In this document: positions 26,579-35,203 of the stretch, one piece after another
Layout: each line of letters begins with the position of its first letter
Position numbering within the stretch: position 1 is the stretch's first letter
Source: Acidaminobacter sp964416305
GTDB taxonomy: Bacteria > Bacillota > Clostridia > Peptostreptococcales > Acidaminobacteraceae
Length of the DNA: 64,000 bases
Direction: 5' to 3'
Assembly: GCA_964416305.1 (NCBI GenBank)
Contig: CAYQDM010000006.1
Span: forward strand, 70,406 to 134,405
Made by a program: the position numbers and the translations under genes
Notes under the pieces: model-generated
Databases searched by the model: none
Told to the model about the DNA's origin: nothing
The model's input: only the letters and a program-made list of their open reading frames with translations

Positions 26579-27178
26579 CTATCGCTCTCTTCTCGTCAAT
26601 TCCCGAAGCACTTCTTCAACAGCAATACCTTTTTCCCGCATCAACACTAGGCTGTGGAAGAGCAGATCTGTCAATTCGCCTACTAGCTCAGGCCTATTCT
26701 CGTTTTTTGAGGCAATGATGACCTCGGCTGCCTCTTCACCTACTTTTTTGAGGATTTTGTCGAGGCCTTTATCAAAGAGATAAGTCGTATATGAGCCTTC
26801 AGGCCGCTCTTTGTAGCGCCCGTCAATAACATTCACGAGCTTCGCTACACCTGTGCCAATCCTGCTGGGTTCCCCAAGGCTCTCAAAACAGCTCTCCGCA
26901 CCGGTATGGCACGTCGGCCCCGCCGGATTCGCCAGGACCAGCAGCGCGTCTGCATCACAGTCTTCAGACAAAGCAACCACCTCAAGGACATTGCCGCTGC
27001 TTTCACCCTTTTTCCAGAGCCGCGATCGACTTCTGGAATAGAACCACACGACACCTTCTTCCCGGGTTTTACTAAAAGCTTCCTCATTCATATATCCGAG
27101 CATCAGCACCTTTCCGGTGGCTGCATTCTGAATAATCGCAGGGATCAAACCCTGATCGTCAAATTTTAATGGCTTCAT
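26579..27178 (-). CDS. hisIE: bifunctional phosphoribosyl-AMP cyclohydrolase / phosphoribosyl-ATP pyrophosphatase
   Basis: Performs steps 2 and 3 of histidine synthesis. The HisI half (residues ~1-115) shows MLGYMNEEAF, WFYSRSRSRLWKKGESSGN and the zinc-site run CDADALL...CHTGAESCF. The HisE half (from ~120) shows KLVNVIDGRYKERPEGSYTTYLF and VGEEAAEVIIASKN. The 199-residue length is usual for the fused enzyme. It is the last gene of the his operon, 3 bases after hisF, and is followed by the operon terminator. Confidence 0.97.
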   Translation of the reverse strand: MKPLKFDDQGLIPAIIQNAATGKVLMLGYMNEEAFSKTREEGVVWFYSRSRSRLWKKGESSGNVLEVVALSEDCDADALLVLANPAGPTCHTGAESCFESLGEPSRIGTGVAKLVNVIDGRYKERPEGSYTTYLFDKGLDKILKKVGEEAAEVIIASKNENRPELVGELTDLLFHSLVLMREKGIAVEEVLRELTRRER

Positions 27179-27181
27179 GGT

Positions 27182-27985
27182 CTAATTGCCTCCCTTCTCC
27201 GCTGCTAATCTGTCAAACCTATGATCCAGCGGCCTGACCGCGACACCGCGACTCAGCAGATAACTTTTAAGATCCCCTATGGAAATGTCCCCATAGTGGA
27301 AAACCGAGGCAGCAAGGATGCCATCAACATCCGCGACACGGGCAGCTTCCTCAAAATGCTCCAGGGCACCTGCACCGCCGGAGGCAATGACAGGAACGTT
27401 GACCGCCGCAGTGACTTGCTTCAGGAACTCGACATCATAGCCTTTTCTGACGCCGTCCTGGTCAATGGAGTTGACCACAACTTCACCTGCACCAAGGGCC
27501 ACCCCCTGCTTGATCCACTCCAGCGCAGACATGCCTGTGGATTCCCGGCCGCCTTTGACGACGACTTCCCATCGATCAAGCCCCACTTTGCTGACATCCA
27601 CTGAAAGCACCACACACTGGGCGCCAAATTTCAAAGCCGCTTCACGGATCAGCTCCGGCCGGCGAACAGCCGCGGTGTTGACCGACACTTTGTCCGCGCC
27701 TGCCATCAATACACGTGTGAAATCCTCAACCGTCGCAATGCCGCCACCAACTGTCAAAGGGATATTGACCACTTTTGAAACTCTTCGAACCACGTCATCA
27801 AAGATCCCGCGGTCTTCAGCACTGGCAGTAATATCATAAAAAACCAACTCATCCGCGCCTTCCTTACAATAGCGGTCCGCGAGCACCACCGGATCCTCTA
27901 CGTCTTCTATAGCTTGAAACCGCTTGCCTTTGACGACGCGGCCCTGACGGACATCGAGGCAGGGAATGATTCTCTTTGCCAGCAT
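27182..27985 (-). CDS. hisF: imidazole glycerol phosphate synthase, cyclase subunit
   Basis: A TIM barrel that uses ammonia from HisH to make imidazole glycerol phosphate and AICAR. The opening MLAKRIIPCLDVRQGRVVKG carries the first catalytic Asp (LDV). The second is in NSIDQDGVRKGYD, and phosphate is bound by VGGGI and SGGAG loops. At 267 residues it is slightly longer than usual because of a short C-terminal tail. It has a GAGGAGG ribosome site overlapping the hisA stop, with a 2-base gap. Confidence 0.97.
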   Translation of the reverse strand: MLAKRIIPCLDVRQGRVVKGKRFQAIEDVEDPVVLADRYCKEGADELVFYDITASAEDRGIFDDVVRRVSKVVNIPLTVGGGIATVEDFTRVLMAGADKVSVNTAAVRRPELIREAALKFGAQCVVLSVDVSKVGLDRWEVVVKGGRESTGMSALEWIKQGVALGAGEVVVNSIDQDGVRKGYDVEFLKQVTAAVNVPVIASGGAGALEHFEEAARVADVDGILAASVFHYGDISIGDLKSYLLSRGVAVRPLDHRFDRLAAEKGGN

Positions 27986-27987
27986 GC

Positions 27988-28701
27988 TTACACCTCCTCG
28001 CAGCGCCGGATCTCCAGCGCGCCTTCGTAAATGGCTTTTCCGACTATGGCATCTTCCACGCCGACAGCTTTTAGGGCTTCGAGATCTTCCAGCTTGGAAA
28101 TGCCGCCGGAGCCAATCAAAATGCCAAAGTATACCTCACGCATTTTACGGTAAGCTTCAACATTAGGTCCCTGCATGGCACCGTCCCGGGCAATATCCGT
28201 GTGAACGACCGCTGCGACGCCAAGCCGCTGCGCCTTCTCCGCCAGCTCAACCGCTGTAATTTTTTCGGTGTCCAGCCAGCCGCGTGTCGCTACGTAACCG
28301 TCTCGTGCATCTATTGACAATACAATCTTATCACCAAACCGCGCCAGTACCGCTTCGAGAAATGGGGTATCAAGAGCCCCAGACGTCCCTAAAATGGCCT
28401 TATCCGCTCCCGCCTCAAACACCGCCTCCAGGTCTTCCATGGTTCGAATGCCGCCGCCAAATTGAAGCGGCACGCCTGACGCCGCTTTAATGCCGCGAAT
28501 CAGTGCCCTCATGTCCTCTGTAATACAGCCCTCGACACTGCCGTCGAGGTTGACGACATGGAGCCTCTGAGCGCCTTTCTCCTTTAAATCTTTTGCGACG
28601 GCCACAGGATCCGAGTTATAGACTGTCTTTTGGCCAAAATCTCCTTGAAACAGCCGGACACAGGCACCGCCGCTGATATCAATTGCCGGATATATTCTCA
28701 T
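27988..28701 (-). CDS. hisA: ProFAR isomerase
   Basis: Isomerises the aminoaldose ProFAR to the aminoketose PRFAR. A TIM barrel of 237 residues with the family start MRIYPAIDISGGACVRLFQGDF (catalytic Asp in AIDI), LQFGGGIRTMED, and VVHTDIARDGAMQGPN holding the second Asp; the phosphate loops are GGGIR and GSGGIS. It overlaps the hisH stop by 4 bases. A PriA-type dual TrpF function is not suggested, as this is the ordinary HisA sequence type. Confidence 0.96.
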   Translation of the reverse strand: MRIYPAIDISGGACVRLFQGDFGQKTVYNSDPVAVAKDLKEKGAQRLHVVNLDGSVEGCITEDMRALIRGIKAASGVPLQFGGGIRTMEDLEAVFEAGADKAILGTSGALDTPFLEAVLARFGDKIVLSIDARDGYVATRGWLDTEKITAVELAEKAQRLGVAAVVHTDIARDGAMQGPNVEAYRKMREVYFGILIGSGGISKLEDLEALKAVGVEDAIVGKAIYEGALEIRRCEEV

Positions 28702-29351
28702 TGTTTGCCTCCCATCAAGACCGCCAGGACCTGACGGATTAAAAATTCACCTACAGCACCACTCTTTTCCGGATGGAACTGCATGCCGACAATGCTGCCT
28801 TTTCGAATCAGTCCAGGCACTTTGACGCCATATGGACTGGAGAGGATGATATCCTGATCATCCCCATCCGCCAGATAATAGGAGTGGACATAATAGGCGT
28901 AGGCGTCTTCAGGGAGACCATCGGCAACCGGGTCCTGACGCTCTTTGACCAACCGGTTCCAACCCATGTGGGGCACTTTCAGCCCCATGTTCTCATCAAA
29001 CTTCACAAAACGTCCCTTCAAGAGCCCAAGGCCCTCCCAGTCGCCGTCCTCTTCACTGGCTTCAAACATCAGCTGCATGCCCAGACAGATGCCCAGAAGG
29101 GGCCGCCCTTCCCTTACGCGCTGCTGGATCACCTGGTCAATGCCGGTGTGCCTGAGTTTGTCAATGGCATCCTTAAACGCTCCCACACCGGGCAGTATGG
29201 AGAGCTCGGCATTCAGGATGATGTCGTGGTCCGCCGTGAGAACCGCCGGAATCTCCAGGCGCTCAAAGGCATTGATCAGATTTTGAATATTTCCCACGCC
29301 ATAATCTATGATGGCGATTGGCTTTCGGGGTACTGCTGCATTTTCATTCAT
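28698..29351 (-). CDS. hisH: imidazole glycerol phosphate synthase, glutaminase subunit
   Basis: A class I glutamine amidotransferase that supplies ammonia to HisF. The nucleophile Cys is in LLGICLGMQLMFE and the His/Glu pair in GMQFHPEKSGAVG. The synthase-contact segment IAIIDYGVGNIQNLINAFE is at the N-terminus, preceded by about 10 extra residues. The length is 217 residues. GGAGG precedes the start, 18 bases after hisB. Confidence 0.96.
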   Translation of the reverse strand: MNENAAVPRKPIAIIDYGVGNIQNLINAFERLEIPAVLTADHDIILNAELSILPGVGAFKDAIDKLRHTGIDQVIQQRVREGRPLLGICLGMQLMFEASEEDGDWEGLGLLKGRFVKFDENMGLKVPHMGWNRLVKERQDPVADGLPEDAYAYYVHSYYLADGDDQDIILSSPYGVKVPGLIRKGSIVGMQFHPEKSGAVGEFLIRQVLAVLMGGKQ

Positions 29352-29369
29352 GTTCCTGCCTCCAACTCT

Positions 29370-29957
29370 TTAATCTAACATGCCCTTGGTGGACGGTACG
29401 GTGGTATCGCCTTCCTGAACCGCGGCCGCATCTCGAAGCGCCAGGGCAAAGGCCTTGAACTGTGCCTCCACCATGTGGTGCGTGTTGCCCGGTGTCAAAA
29501 TCCTGAAATGCAGACACATACCTGCTTTGTCAGCAAGGCCCTTGAAGAACTCCCGGACGCTTTCCGTGGCTAAGGTTCCCAGCATTTGAGACGGGTAGAC
29601 CGCGTCATAGCCCAGATAGGCCCGCCCGCTGAGATCAATCGCGCATAAAGCCAGGACCTCGTCCATGGGTACTATGCGGTCCGCAAAGCGCTGTATCCCG
29701 GCCTTGCTGCCGAGCGCTTCCTTCAAGGCCATGCCGAATGCCATGCCCACGTCCTCCGCGGTATGGTGACAATCCACTTCCAGATCCCCCTTGACCTCAA
29801 TCATCAGGTTCATACGACCGTGCTTGGCGATCTGGTAGAGCATGTGGTCGAGGAAAGGCAGCCCTGTCTCGATCTTCGAAGGCGCCTGTGAGTCCAGAGT
29901 CAGTTTCAATTGAATTTTCGTTTCAGATGTATCTCGCTTGACTTCGCCTAAACGCAT
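29370..29957 (-). CDS. hisB: imidazoleglycerol-phosphate dehydratase
   Basis: Dehydrates imidazole glycerol phosphate to imidazole acetol phosphate. The Mn-binding histidine motifs are DLEVDCHHTAEDVGMAFG and the later NTHHMVEAQFKAFA. The 195-residue length is that of the monofunctional enzyme with no phosphatase domain; histidinol-phosphate phosphatase must be encoded elsewhere, as none is visible in this operon. It overlaps hisC by 10 bases. Confidence 0.96.
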   Translation of the reverse strand: MRLGEVKRDTSETKIQLKLTLDSQAPSKIETGLPFLDHMLYQIAKHGRMNLMIEVKGDLEVDCHHTAEDVGMAFGMALKEALGSKAGIQRFADRIVPMDEVLALCAIDLSGRAYLGYDAVYPSQMLGTLATESVREFFKGLADKAGMCLHFRILTPGNTHHMVEAQFKAFALALRDAAAVQEGDTTVPSTKGMLD

Positions 29958-30946
29958 GAAGCCATGACCTCCTTCAGGATGCTGAGGACAGCATCATTAT
30001 TTTCGGGTTTGCCGATGGTGATTCGAAAGTACGCCCCAAGTCCGCCCTGCTCCCCGAAAAATCGGAGACAGAAGCCTCTGGACTCAAAAGCGCTTTGGAT
30101 TTGGGATACCCATTCGGGCTTAGTCCGAATCAAGATGAAATTGGTTTCAGACACCAGAGGCTCCATGCCGCGGATCTGATGAAGCACGCTGAAAACTCTG
30201 TCGCGTTCTGCGCGAATCAAGGCAACCTGCGCCTCCATAATGGACGGATTTTTCAATGCAAAAGCGCCCAGTGCCTGCGACACCGCAGTCACGTTGTAGG
30301 GCATCCTTACTCGGTTGAGTGCAGCGGCATTCGACTCCGAAGTCAGGGCATAACCCACTCTCAGCGCTGCGAGACCAAAGGCTTTGGAAAGTGTTCTCAG
30401 AAGGATCAGCTTGTCCTGATATTTGGGAAGCTGATCCATGAAGGTGGCCAGCCCAAATTCGGTATAGGCTTCATCAAGGACGACCATGCCTGGCGCCTCT
30501 TCAATCACCTTTTCAATGAAAGACGCTGTCAGATTCTCGCCGGTAGGATTATTCGGATTGCAGAGGAACACCAGACTGGGCTGTTCTTCTTCCAGACGTG
30601 CCATAAATGCCGCCTGGTTCAGGTTCAGAGCTTCATCCGGCAGAGTTTCAATATAGACAGCTCTTCTGATCTCCGCCATGACGCGGTATTCAACAAAAGT
30701 CGGACCATGGGATAAGACTTTCTCTCCGGGTAGGACGAACGCCTCAACGCACATTTTGATGAGCTCATCTGATCCGTTGCCGCAGACAATGCCCTTCAGC
30801 GGCCAACCGGTGTAAGCGCTGACCGCCTGCCTGAGCTCGAGAGCTTCTTCATCTGGGTATTCGTTGAGCCTGAGACCGCCAATGGCAGCCGCAAGGTCCT
30901 CAAGTCGGCGCTCGTAGGGATTTTCATTCGCATGAAGGCGGATCAT
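29948..30946 (-). CDS. hisC: histidinol-phosphate aminotransferase
   Basis: A PLP-dependent class I/II aminotransferase acting on imidazole acetol phosphate. It shows the opening RLHANENPYE, the substrate-loop CNPNNPTGE, VVLDEAYTEF, and the PLP lysine in LLRTLSKAFGLAALRVGYA. At 332 residues it is a little shorter than the ~350-360 usual length but complete. It overlaps hisD by 4 bases and hisB by 10. Confidence 0.95.
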   Translation of the reverse strand: MIRLHANENPYERRLEDLAAAIGGLRLNEYPDEEALELRQAVSAYTGWPLKGIVCGNGSDELIKMCVEAFVLPGEKVLSHGPTFVEYRVMAEIRRAVYIETLPDEALNLNQAAFMARLEEEQPSLVFLCNPNNPTGENLTASFIEKVIEEAPGMVVLDEAYTEFGLATFMDQLPKYQDKLILLRTLSKAFGLAALRVGYALTSESNAAALNRVRMPYNVTAVSQALGAFALKNPSIMEAQVALIRAERDRVFSVLHQIRGMEPLVSETNFILIRTKPEWVSQIQSAFESRGFCLRFFGEQGGLGAYFRITIGKPENNDAVLSILKEVMASCV

Positions 30947-32235
30947 GGCTTCAGGTTCTTTCGCTTCGTGACTGACGCCGCGTGGGCGTCCAGGCCCTCG
31001 AGCCGCGCGAAATGCTCGACATCTGAAGCTTCCTTCATAAAAGCCTCTTTGGTGTATTCTAGATACGAGAAGCGCGTCATAAAGTCATAGACGCCAAGAG
31101 GCGAAGAAAATCTCGCGGTGCCGTTGGTCGGCAGTGTGTGGTTCGTGCCTGCATAATAGTCACCCAGCGCTTCCGGCGTGTAGCTGCCTAAGAAGACGGA
31201 CCCCGCGTAGTTCACTTTATCGAGTAGTGCGCGAGGATTTTCCACCATCAGTTCCAAGTGTTCAGGGGCTATGACATCAGAGACACGGCAAGCGTCTTCA
31301 AGATCATCGCAAAGCACCACCAGCAAATTGGCCGCTGAAACTGAGGCGATTTCCCTTTTAGGAAGGGTCTCCAGCTGCCTGTCCAGGGCTGCTTTCAACC
31401 GCTCCGGTAAACTTTCGTCCGTAGTCAGAACCACAAGGCCGGCACGCTCGTCGTGTTCTGCCTGTGCCAGCAGATCTGCGGCTACCAGCTCAGGATCTGC
31501 TGTCTGGTCGGCAATGATGAGGACCTCACTTGGCCCGGCGATCATATCTATGGCAATCTGACCACTGACCTGACGCTTTGCTTCTGCCACATACTGGTTG
31601 CCCGGCCCGGCGATCTTATCACAAGGTGCTATGGTCTCTGTCCCGTTGGCACAGGCAGCGACGGCTTGGGCACCGCCAACTGCGTAAATTTCCTTGATGC
31701 CCAGAATCCCAGCCGCCGCGAGCACGTAAGGATTCACGGATCCGTCTTTGGACGGCGGCGTAAAAATGGCAATCTCGGGGACGCCCGCCACTTGGGCGGG
31801 AATAGCGTTCATCAGCACCGTGGACGGATAGGCTGCCTTACCACCCGGAATATAGAGTCCCACGCGTCTGAGAGGTACAATGCGCTGTCCCAGGGAGACA
31901 CCTGGTCTTGGCTGGATCTCATAACCCTTTTCGAGCTGTTTTTCGTGATAAGTCCTGAGATGTTCCACAGCCGTTTTGAGAACCCTGAGGTCCTCTTGCG
32001 TCACTTGATCCCTCATGGCGGCTTCCATGGTCTCGTCTGAAATGCGAAGACTTTGGAGTTTGACGCCATCCAGTTTCTCGGTCCACGCCATCAAGGCCTC
32101 ATCACCTCGAGCCTTGACATCCTCTATGATCCTGCTGACGGAATCCCTGACCTCTTCTGAGGTCTCAGTTGTTCTGCGTACGATCGCTGCAATGGATGCG
32201 GTTGAAGTCGCTTTCTCGTACTTTATGCTGTTCAT
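30943..32235 (-). CDS. hisD: histidinol dehydrogenase
   Basis: Oxidises histidinol to histidine in two NAD-dependent steps and needs zinc. The signature IDMIAGPSEVLIIAD is present, followed by DLLAQAEHDERAG (active-site Glu/His region) and the LPTNGTARFSSPLGVYDF block near the C-terminus. The length of 430 residues is normal. It overlaps hisG by 4 bases. Confidence 0.97.
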   Translation of the reverse strand: MNSIKYEKATSTASIAAIVRRTTETSEEVRDSVSRIIEDVKARGDEALMAWTEKLDGVKLQSLRISDETMEAAMRDQVTQEDLRVLKTAVEHLRTYHEKQLEKGYEIQPRPGVSLGQRIVPLRRVGLYIPGGKAAYPSTVLMNAIPAQVAGVPEIAIFTPPSKDGSVNPYVLAAAGILGIKEIYAVGGAQAVAACANGTETIAPCDKIAGPGNQYVAEAKRQVSGQIAIDMIAGPSEVLIIADQTADPELVAADLLAQAEHDERAGLVVLTTDESLPERLKAALDRQLETLPKREIASVSAANLLVVLCDDLEDACRVSDVIAPEHLELMVENPRALLDKVNYAGSVFLGSYTPEALGDYYAGTNHTLPTNGTARFSSPLGVYDFMTRFSYLEYTKEAFMKEASDVEHFARLEGLDAHAASVTKRKNLKP

Positions 32236-32867
32236 TTGCTCGTTCCCCTTTTCTCCGCGGTCTCGAGATCGTTCAAGAGGCCCATCATCCGTTCATTCAT
32301 CAGTTTGAAGGAGACCCGGTTGGCAATCAGTACTGAGGAAATCTGTCCAACAGTTTCGAGGACGACCAGATCGTTTTCTTCCAGTGTTTTTCCGGTTTCG
32401 ACAATGTCGAGGATACAATCGGCTAAATTCACTATGGGTGCCAGCTCTACCGAGCCGGACAGGAACAGGATCTCACCCTTGATGCCCTTCTCTTCGAGCA
32501 CATCCCTCGCCCGTTTAGGGTATTTTGTGGCGACGCGCACAAAACTTCGATCCGACAGATTGAACCCCCTGAAACCGGCAATACACATGCGGCATCTGCC
32601 AATAGGGAGGTATCTGAGCTCATAGCCGTCAAAACTACGCTCGTACAAAATATCATTTCCGAGTACACCAAGGTCAGCAGCGGCTCTTTCCACATAGGTC
32701 GTGACATCGTCTGCTTTAACTGAAATCAGACTGATCCGGCCAGAGGTATCCACGTGCTCGAGTTTACGGTTATTAAGATCTGCGAACTCGTAACCCGCTT
32801 CTTTGAGGAGCGCGATCAGCTGCTCTTTGACCCGCCCTTTTGAGACGGCAATTTTAAGTGGTTTCAT
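32232..32867 (-). CDS. hisG: ATP phosphoribosyltransferase, short form
   Basis: Catalyses the first step, ATP plus PRPP to phosphoribosyl-ATP. It is the short HisG form (211 residues) lacking the C-terminal regulatory domain, so it needs HisZ, encoded immediately upstream. Visible blocks are KPLKIAVSKGRVKEQL, ADLGVLGNDILYE and the PRPP-binding ADCILDIVETGKTLEENDL. The start is the ATG at 32867 behind GGAGGAG; a longer reading to 32942 lies inside hisZ. It overlaps hisZ by 14 bases. Confidence 0.95.
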   Translation of the reverse strand: MKPLKIAVSKGRVKEQLIALLKEAGYEFADLNNRKLEHVDTSGRISLISVKADDVTTYVERAAADLGVLGNDILYERSFDGYELRYLPIGRCRMCIAGFRGFNLSDRSFVRVATKYPKRARDVLEEKGIKGEILFLSGSVELAPIVNLADCILDIVETGKTLEENDLVVLETVGQISSVLIANRVSFKLMNERMMGLLNDLETAEKRGTSK

Positions 32868-34113
32868 GGATTTGACTCCTCCTTTTCCCGTTGATTTCGA
32901 GTTGGTTAAGCAACTTCTGAACGTTGCTTCTGCGGCTTTCATTCATGCGCTGATCGAAAACCACAGCGTCGTCACCTTCAACCGACAACACAAATTTTGC
33001 GGATTTGCACTCTGGCTGTTCAAAGGTGTCGCTGATACTGGTTCTGAGTTTAACCAGCACGACACTGTAATCCCTGTCTCTGAGCGCAGCTGCGATCTGC
33101 AGGGCATCGCCCGGGTCATCTGTATCACAGAGGACTGCGTAGTCGAACTGCGCAGGGACGTTGAGCGGCGTGTGCATAGTTTTCATCCACTCCACCACAT
33201 TGGCTGTGTTGAAGGAGATGCCGCAAGCTACTTCGACGCCATTCATGCCGTCATATCGTCCCCCGGTGACAAGCGCTTTGCCTGTGCGCTGACTGAAAAT
33301 CCTGTAGATGTTTCCGGAATAATATCTGAATTCATTGCCGCCTTGACTTAGATCCAACTGAATTTTTGTCAGACCGAGATTTTCGAGGAGTTTATACAAG
33401 GATTTCAGAGCGCTCAGTTCTGCCTGGCAGGCATCGCCAAAACGAGTCGAGGATGCTTTTGTAAAGACTGCCTTGAAGTCACCGAACAGCCCCGGGAGCT
33501 GACTCAGAAAGAGACTTTCGTCTTCCGGTAGCTCAGAGCCTTCCAGAAAAGCGCTCAAAGCAGTCAATCTCTTTTCTTCAATCAGGTTCATCATGGTTTC
33601 TACCGCTTCCGGAGACAATTCCACCATTTCGGAGATTGCTCTGAAGAAGCTGGAGTTTCCAATTTCAAAGCGCAGGTCAGAAATTGGGATCCCCACCGTT
33701 TCGAGGACGTCCAGCGCCAGACGGATGACCTCAACATCACCTGCCGGACCCAGGTCAGCATAATTTTCGCAGCCGAGCTGAAGGATCTCGTCAATGCCGC
33801 CGCCCTGACCATATCTAAAGACCTTTGAATTATAGGATATTCGTCTGAGCGGCGTTCCTTCCGGAAGCTTCAGGGTCATGGAGGCACAGCTCATGGTGTT
33901 GTCAATTTTCAGGCATCCTATGGCCCCGGACGGTTCGATCAGCTTCACCAGCCGCTTTGTCAAAGCGGGAGGAAGGTCCTGGTAGCGGGACCAGTCTTCA
34001 ATGGCTGGCGGGTCAATTTCATCATAGCCATAAAGTCTTGACCACTTTCTGAAACTGGCGGTCAAAGTCCTCAAATACGCGTAGTCTTCATACAGATAGT
34101 GCATAAATCTCAT
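32854..34113 (-). CDS. hisZ: ATP phosphoribosyltransferase regulatory subunit
   Basis: A histidyl-tRNA-synthetase paralogue without tRNA charging activity that forms the allosteric complex with short HisG. It resembles HisRS class II core motifs (YGYDEIDPPAIEDWSRYQ, FRYGQGGGIDEILQLGCENYAD, LVTGGRYDGM) but lacks a full anticodon domain. The start is the ATG at 34113 (419 aa), just behind GAGGAGG; an earlier ATG at 34146 lies inside the attenuator T tract. It is the first structural gene after the attenuator, so premature termination switches off the whole operon. Confidence 0.9.
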   Translation of the reverse strand: MRFMHYLYEDYAYLRTLTASFRKWSRLYGYDEIDPPAIEDWSRYQDLPPALTKRLVKLIEPSGAIGCLKIDNTMSCASMTLKLPEGTPLRRISYNSKVFRYGQGGGIDEILQLGCENYADLGPAGDVEVIRLALDVLETVGIPISDLRFEIGNSSFFRAISEMVELSPEAVETMMNLIEEKRLTALSAFLEGSELPEDESLFLSQLPGLFGDFKAVFTKASSTRFGDACQAELSALKSLYKLLENLGLTKIQLDLSQGGNEFRYYSGNIYRIFSQRTGKALVTGGRYDGMNGVEVACGISFNTANVVEWMKTMHTPLNVPAQFDYAVLCDTDDPGDALQIAAALRDRDYSVVLVKLRTSISDTFEQPECKSAKFVLSVEGDDAVVFDQRMNESRRSNVQKLLNQLEINGKRRSQIHETT

Positions 34114-34131
34114 AGTTACGCCTCCTCGCGA

Positions 34132-34162
34132 AAATAAAAAAGCCACCCGGAAACCGGGTGGC
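34132..34162 (-). terminator. his attenuator terminator
   Basis: On the minus strand GCCACCCGG (34162-34154), loop TTT, CCGGGTGGC (34150-34142), then TTTTTTATTTT. It lies directly ahead of the hisZ ribosome site. Upstream, CCGCGGTGG (34191-34183) can pair with the 5' arm (GGTGG/CCACC plus CCG/CGG with one bulge), a candidate antiterminator; that segment in turn can pair with CACCGCG (34237-34231). Confidence 0.9.
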
Positions 34163-34258
34163 AGTTTGTTAATTCAATCTCACCACCGCGGACGCTCAAT
34201 CGTAATTAACGACGAATAGAGCTTGCAACGCGCGGTGTCTTAAACCTGCATACAAACT

Positions 34259-34315
34259 CTAGAACGTATGATGATGATGGATGGAGTTGTATGGGCTTAA
34301 AACCTGGGGTGTCAT
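34259..34315 (-). CDS. hisL: his operon leader peptide
   Basis: An 18-codon ORF, MTPQVLSPYNSIHHHHTF, with four consecutive His codons (CAT). It has an AGGAGAG ribosome site 7 bases upstream of its ATG and lies between the his promoter and the attenuator terminator. Segment CATACAACTC inside the ORF (34293-34284) is complementary, with one bulge, to GAGTTTGTATG right after its stop (34259-34249). The latter can alternatively pair with GCAAGCTCT (34226-34218). This is the layout of ribosome-mediated attenuation: a ribosome stalled on scarce His-tRNA would free the second segment. Function is inferred from design; the ORF is too short for homology. Confidence 0.85.
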   Translation of the reverse strand: MTPQVLSPYNSIHHHHTF

Positions 34316-34344
34316 AATAATCTCTCCTGAATCTCAATTTGGAA

Positions 34345-34403
34345 CCGGCTCACAGGCATGATCCGCGGGAATGATGTATAGGCATTCCCCTGCCTAAAGC
34401 CGG
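34345..34403 (-). ncRNA. folded 5' part of the his leader RNA
   Basis: Nested arms on the minus strand: CCGGCT (34403-34398)/AGCCGG (34350-34345), AGGCA (34395-34391)/TGCCT (34358-34354), GGGAATG (34389-34383)/CATTCCC (34373-34367). A smaller hairpin AGGCA/TGCCT within the first half is an alternative. It precedes the leader peptide ribosome site. Whether it has its own regulatory role is unknown. Confidence 0.55.
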
Positions 34404-34421
34404 AATTTATGAATTGAATAG

Positions 34422-34450
34422 ACTTTAACACACAATAATTATTCAGTCAA
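34422..34450 (-). promoter_or_regulatory. sigma-A promoter of the his operon
   Basis: Minus strand: -35 TTGACT (34450-34445), a 17-base spacer, -10 TAAAGT (34427-34422). Transcription would start near 34415, giving a leader of about 280 bases before the attenuator terminator ends. Confidence 0.7.
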
Positions 34451-34489
34451 CAGGCTTTTTATAATATTCTTACGATTTTGAAACAATTT

Positions 34490-35203
34490 CTATTCACCTA
34501 AATAGGCTTTTAGAACAACGTCGTTTCGCCGCAAACTTTCCGCAGTTCCTTCAACCATAATCTGGCCTGTCTCAATCAAGTAACCTCGGTCTGCAATTTT
34601 CAGAACTTTGTTCGCGTTCTGTTCCACTACCAAAACTGTGATCCCCTGCTGATTAAGCTCCTTGATCAATGAAAAGCAATAGTTGACCATAATGGGCATT
34701 AAACCCATGGATACTTCGTCAATCAATAATAATCTCGGCTCAAGAATCAAAGCTCTGCTGATTGCCAGAATTTGCTGTTCGCCGCCGCTCATGGTTCTGG
34801 CCAACTGATTGCGCCTTTCTGAAAGCTTTGGAAACATATCATAAGCCTTCTCAAGGTTTTTTTTGATTTGAGCCTTATCTTTAATTTTATAGGCCCCCAT
34901 TTTCAAATTTTCTTCAACTGTCAGATCTCCAAAGATCCGCCGACCTTCCGGAACGTACCCAATCCCCAGCTCCGCTCTCTTCCAGGCTGGATAATCCGTT
35001 ATATCCTCACCTTCATAGAACAGTTTGCCGTGCTTGATTTTAACCAGGCCCATCATAGCCTTGATCAGGGTTGATTTTCCGGCACCATTGGCACCAATGA
35101 CACTGACCAGTTCTCCTTGTTTAACTTCCAAAGATACTTTCTTGATAACTTCCATCTGGCCGTAAAAGATTTCCGCATCCTGGAGCTTAAGCATCCTCAT
35201 CAT
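34490..35203 (-). CDS. livF: branched-chain amino acid ABC transporter ATPase LivF
   Basis: The second ATPase of the Liv importer. ABC motifs: Walker A GANGAGKSTLIKA, signature TMSGGEQQILAISRAL, Walker B LLLIDEVSMGL, and the switch His region replaced by the LivF-typical VVEQNANKVL. The length of 237 residues is standard. Its start overlaps livG by 17 bases; the ATG at 35194 is a possible alternative to 35203. It is the last gene of the liv operon; I see no clear terminator between it and the his promoter. Confidence 0.94.
   Translation of the reverse strand: MMRMLKLQDAEIFYGQMEVIKKVSLEVKQGELVSVIGANGAGKSTLIKAMMGLVKIKHGKLFYEGEDITDYPAWKRAELGIGYVPEGRRIFGDLTVEENLKMGAYKIKDKAQIKKNLEKAYDMFPKLSERRNQLARTMSGGEQQILAISRALILEPRLLLIDEVSMGLMPIMVNYCFSLIKELNQQGITVLVVEQNANKVLKIADRGYLIETGQIMVEGTAESLRRNDVVLKAYLGE

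Noticed and set aside
34132..34403. T-box riboswitch for the his operon
   Set aside because: Only ACCGCG resembles the T-box core; the AGGGTGGNACCGCG sequence is absent and the leader peptide with four His codons explains the layout better.
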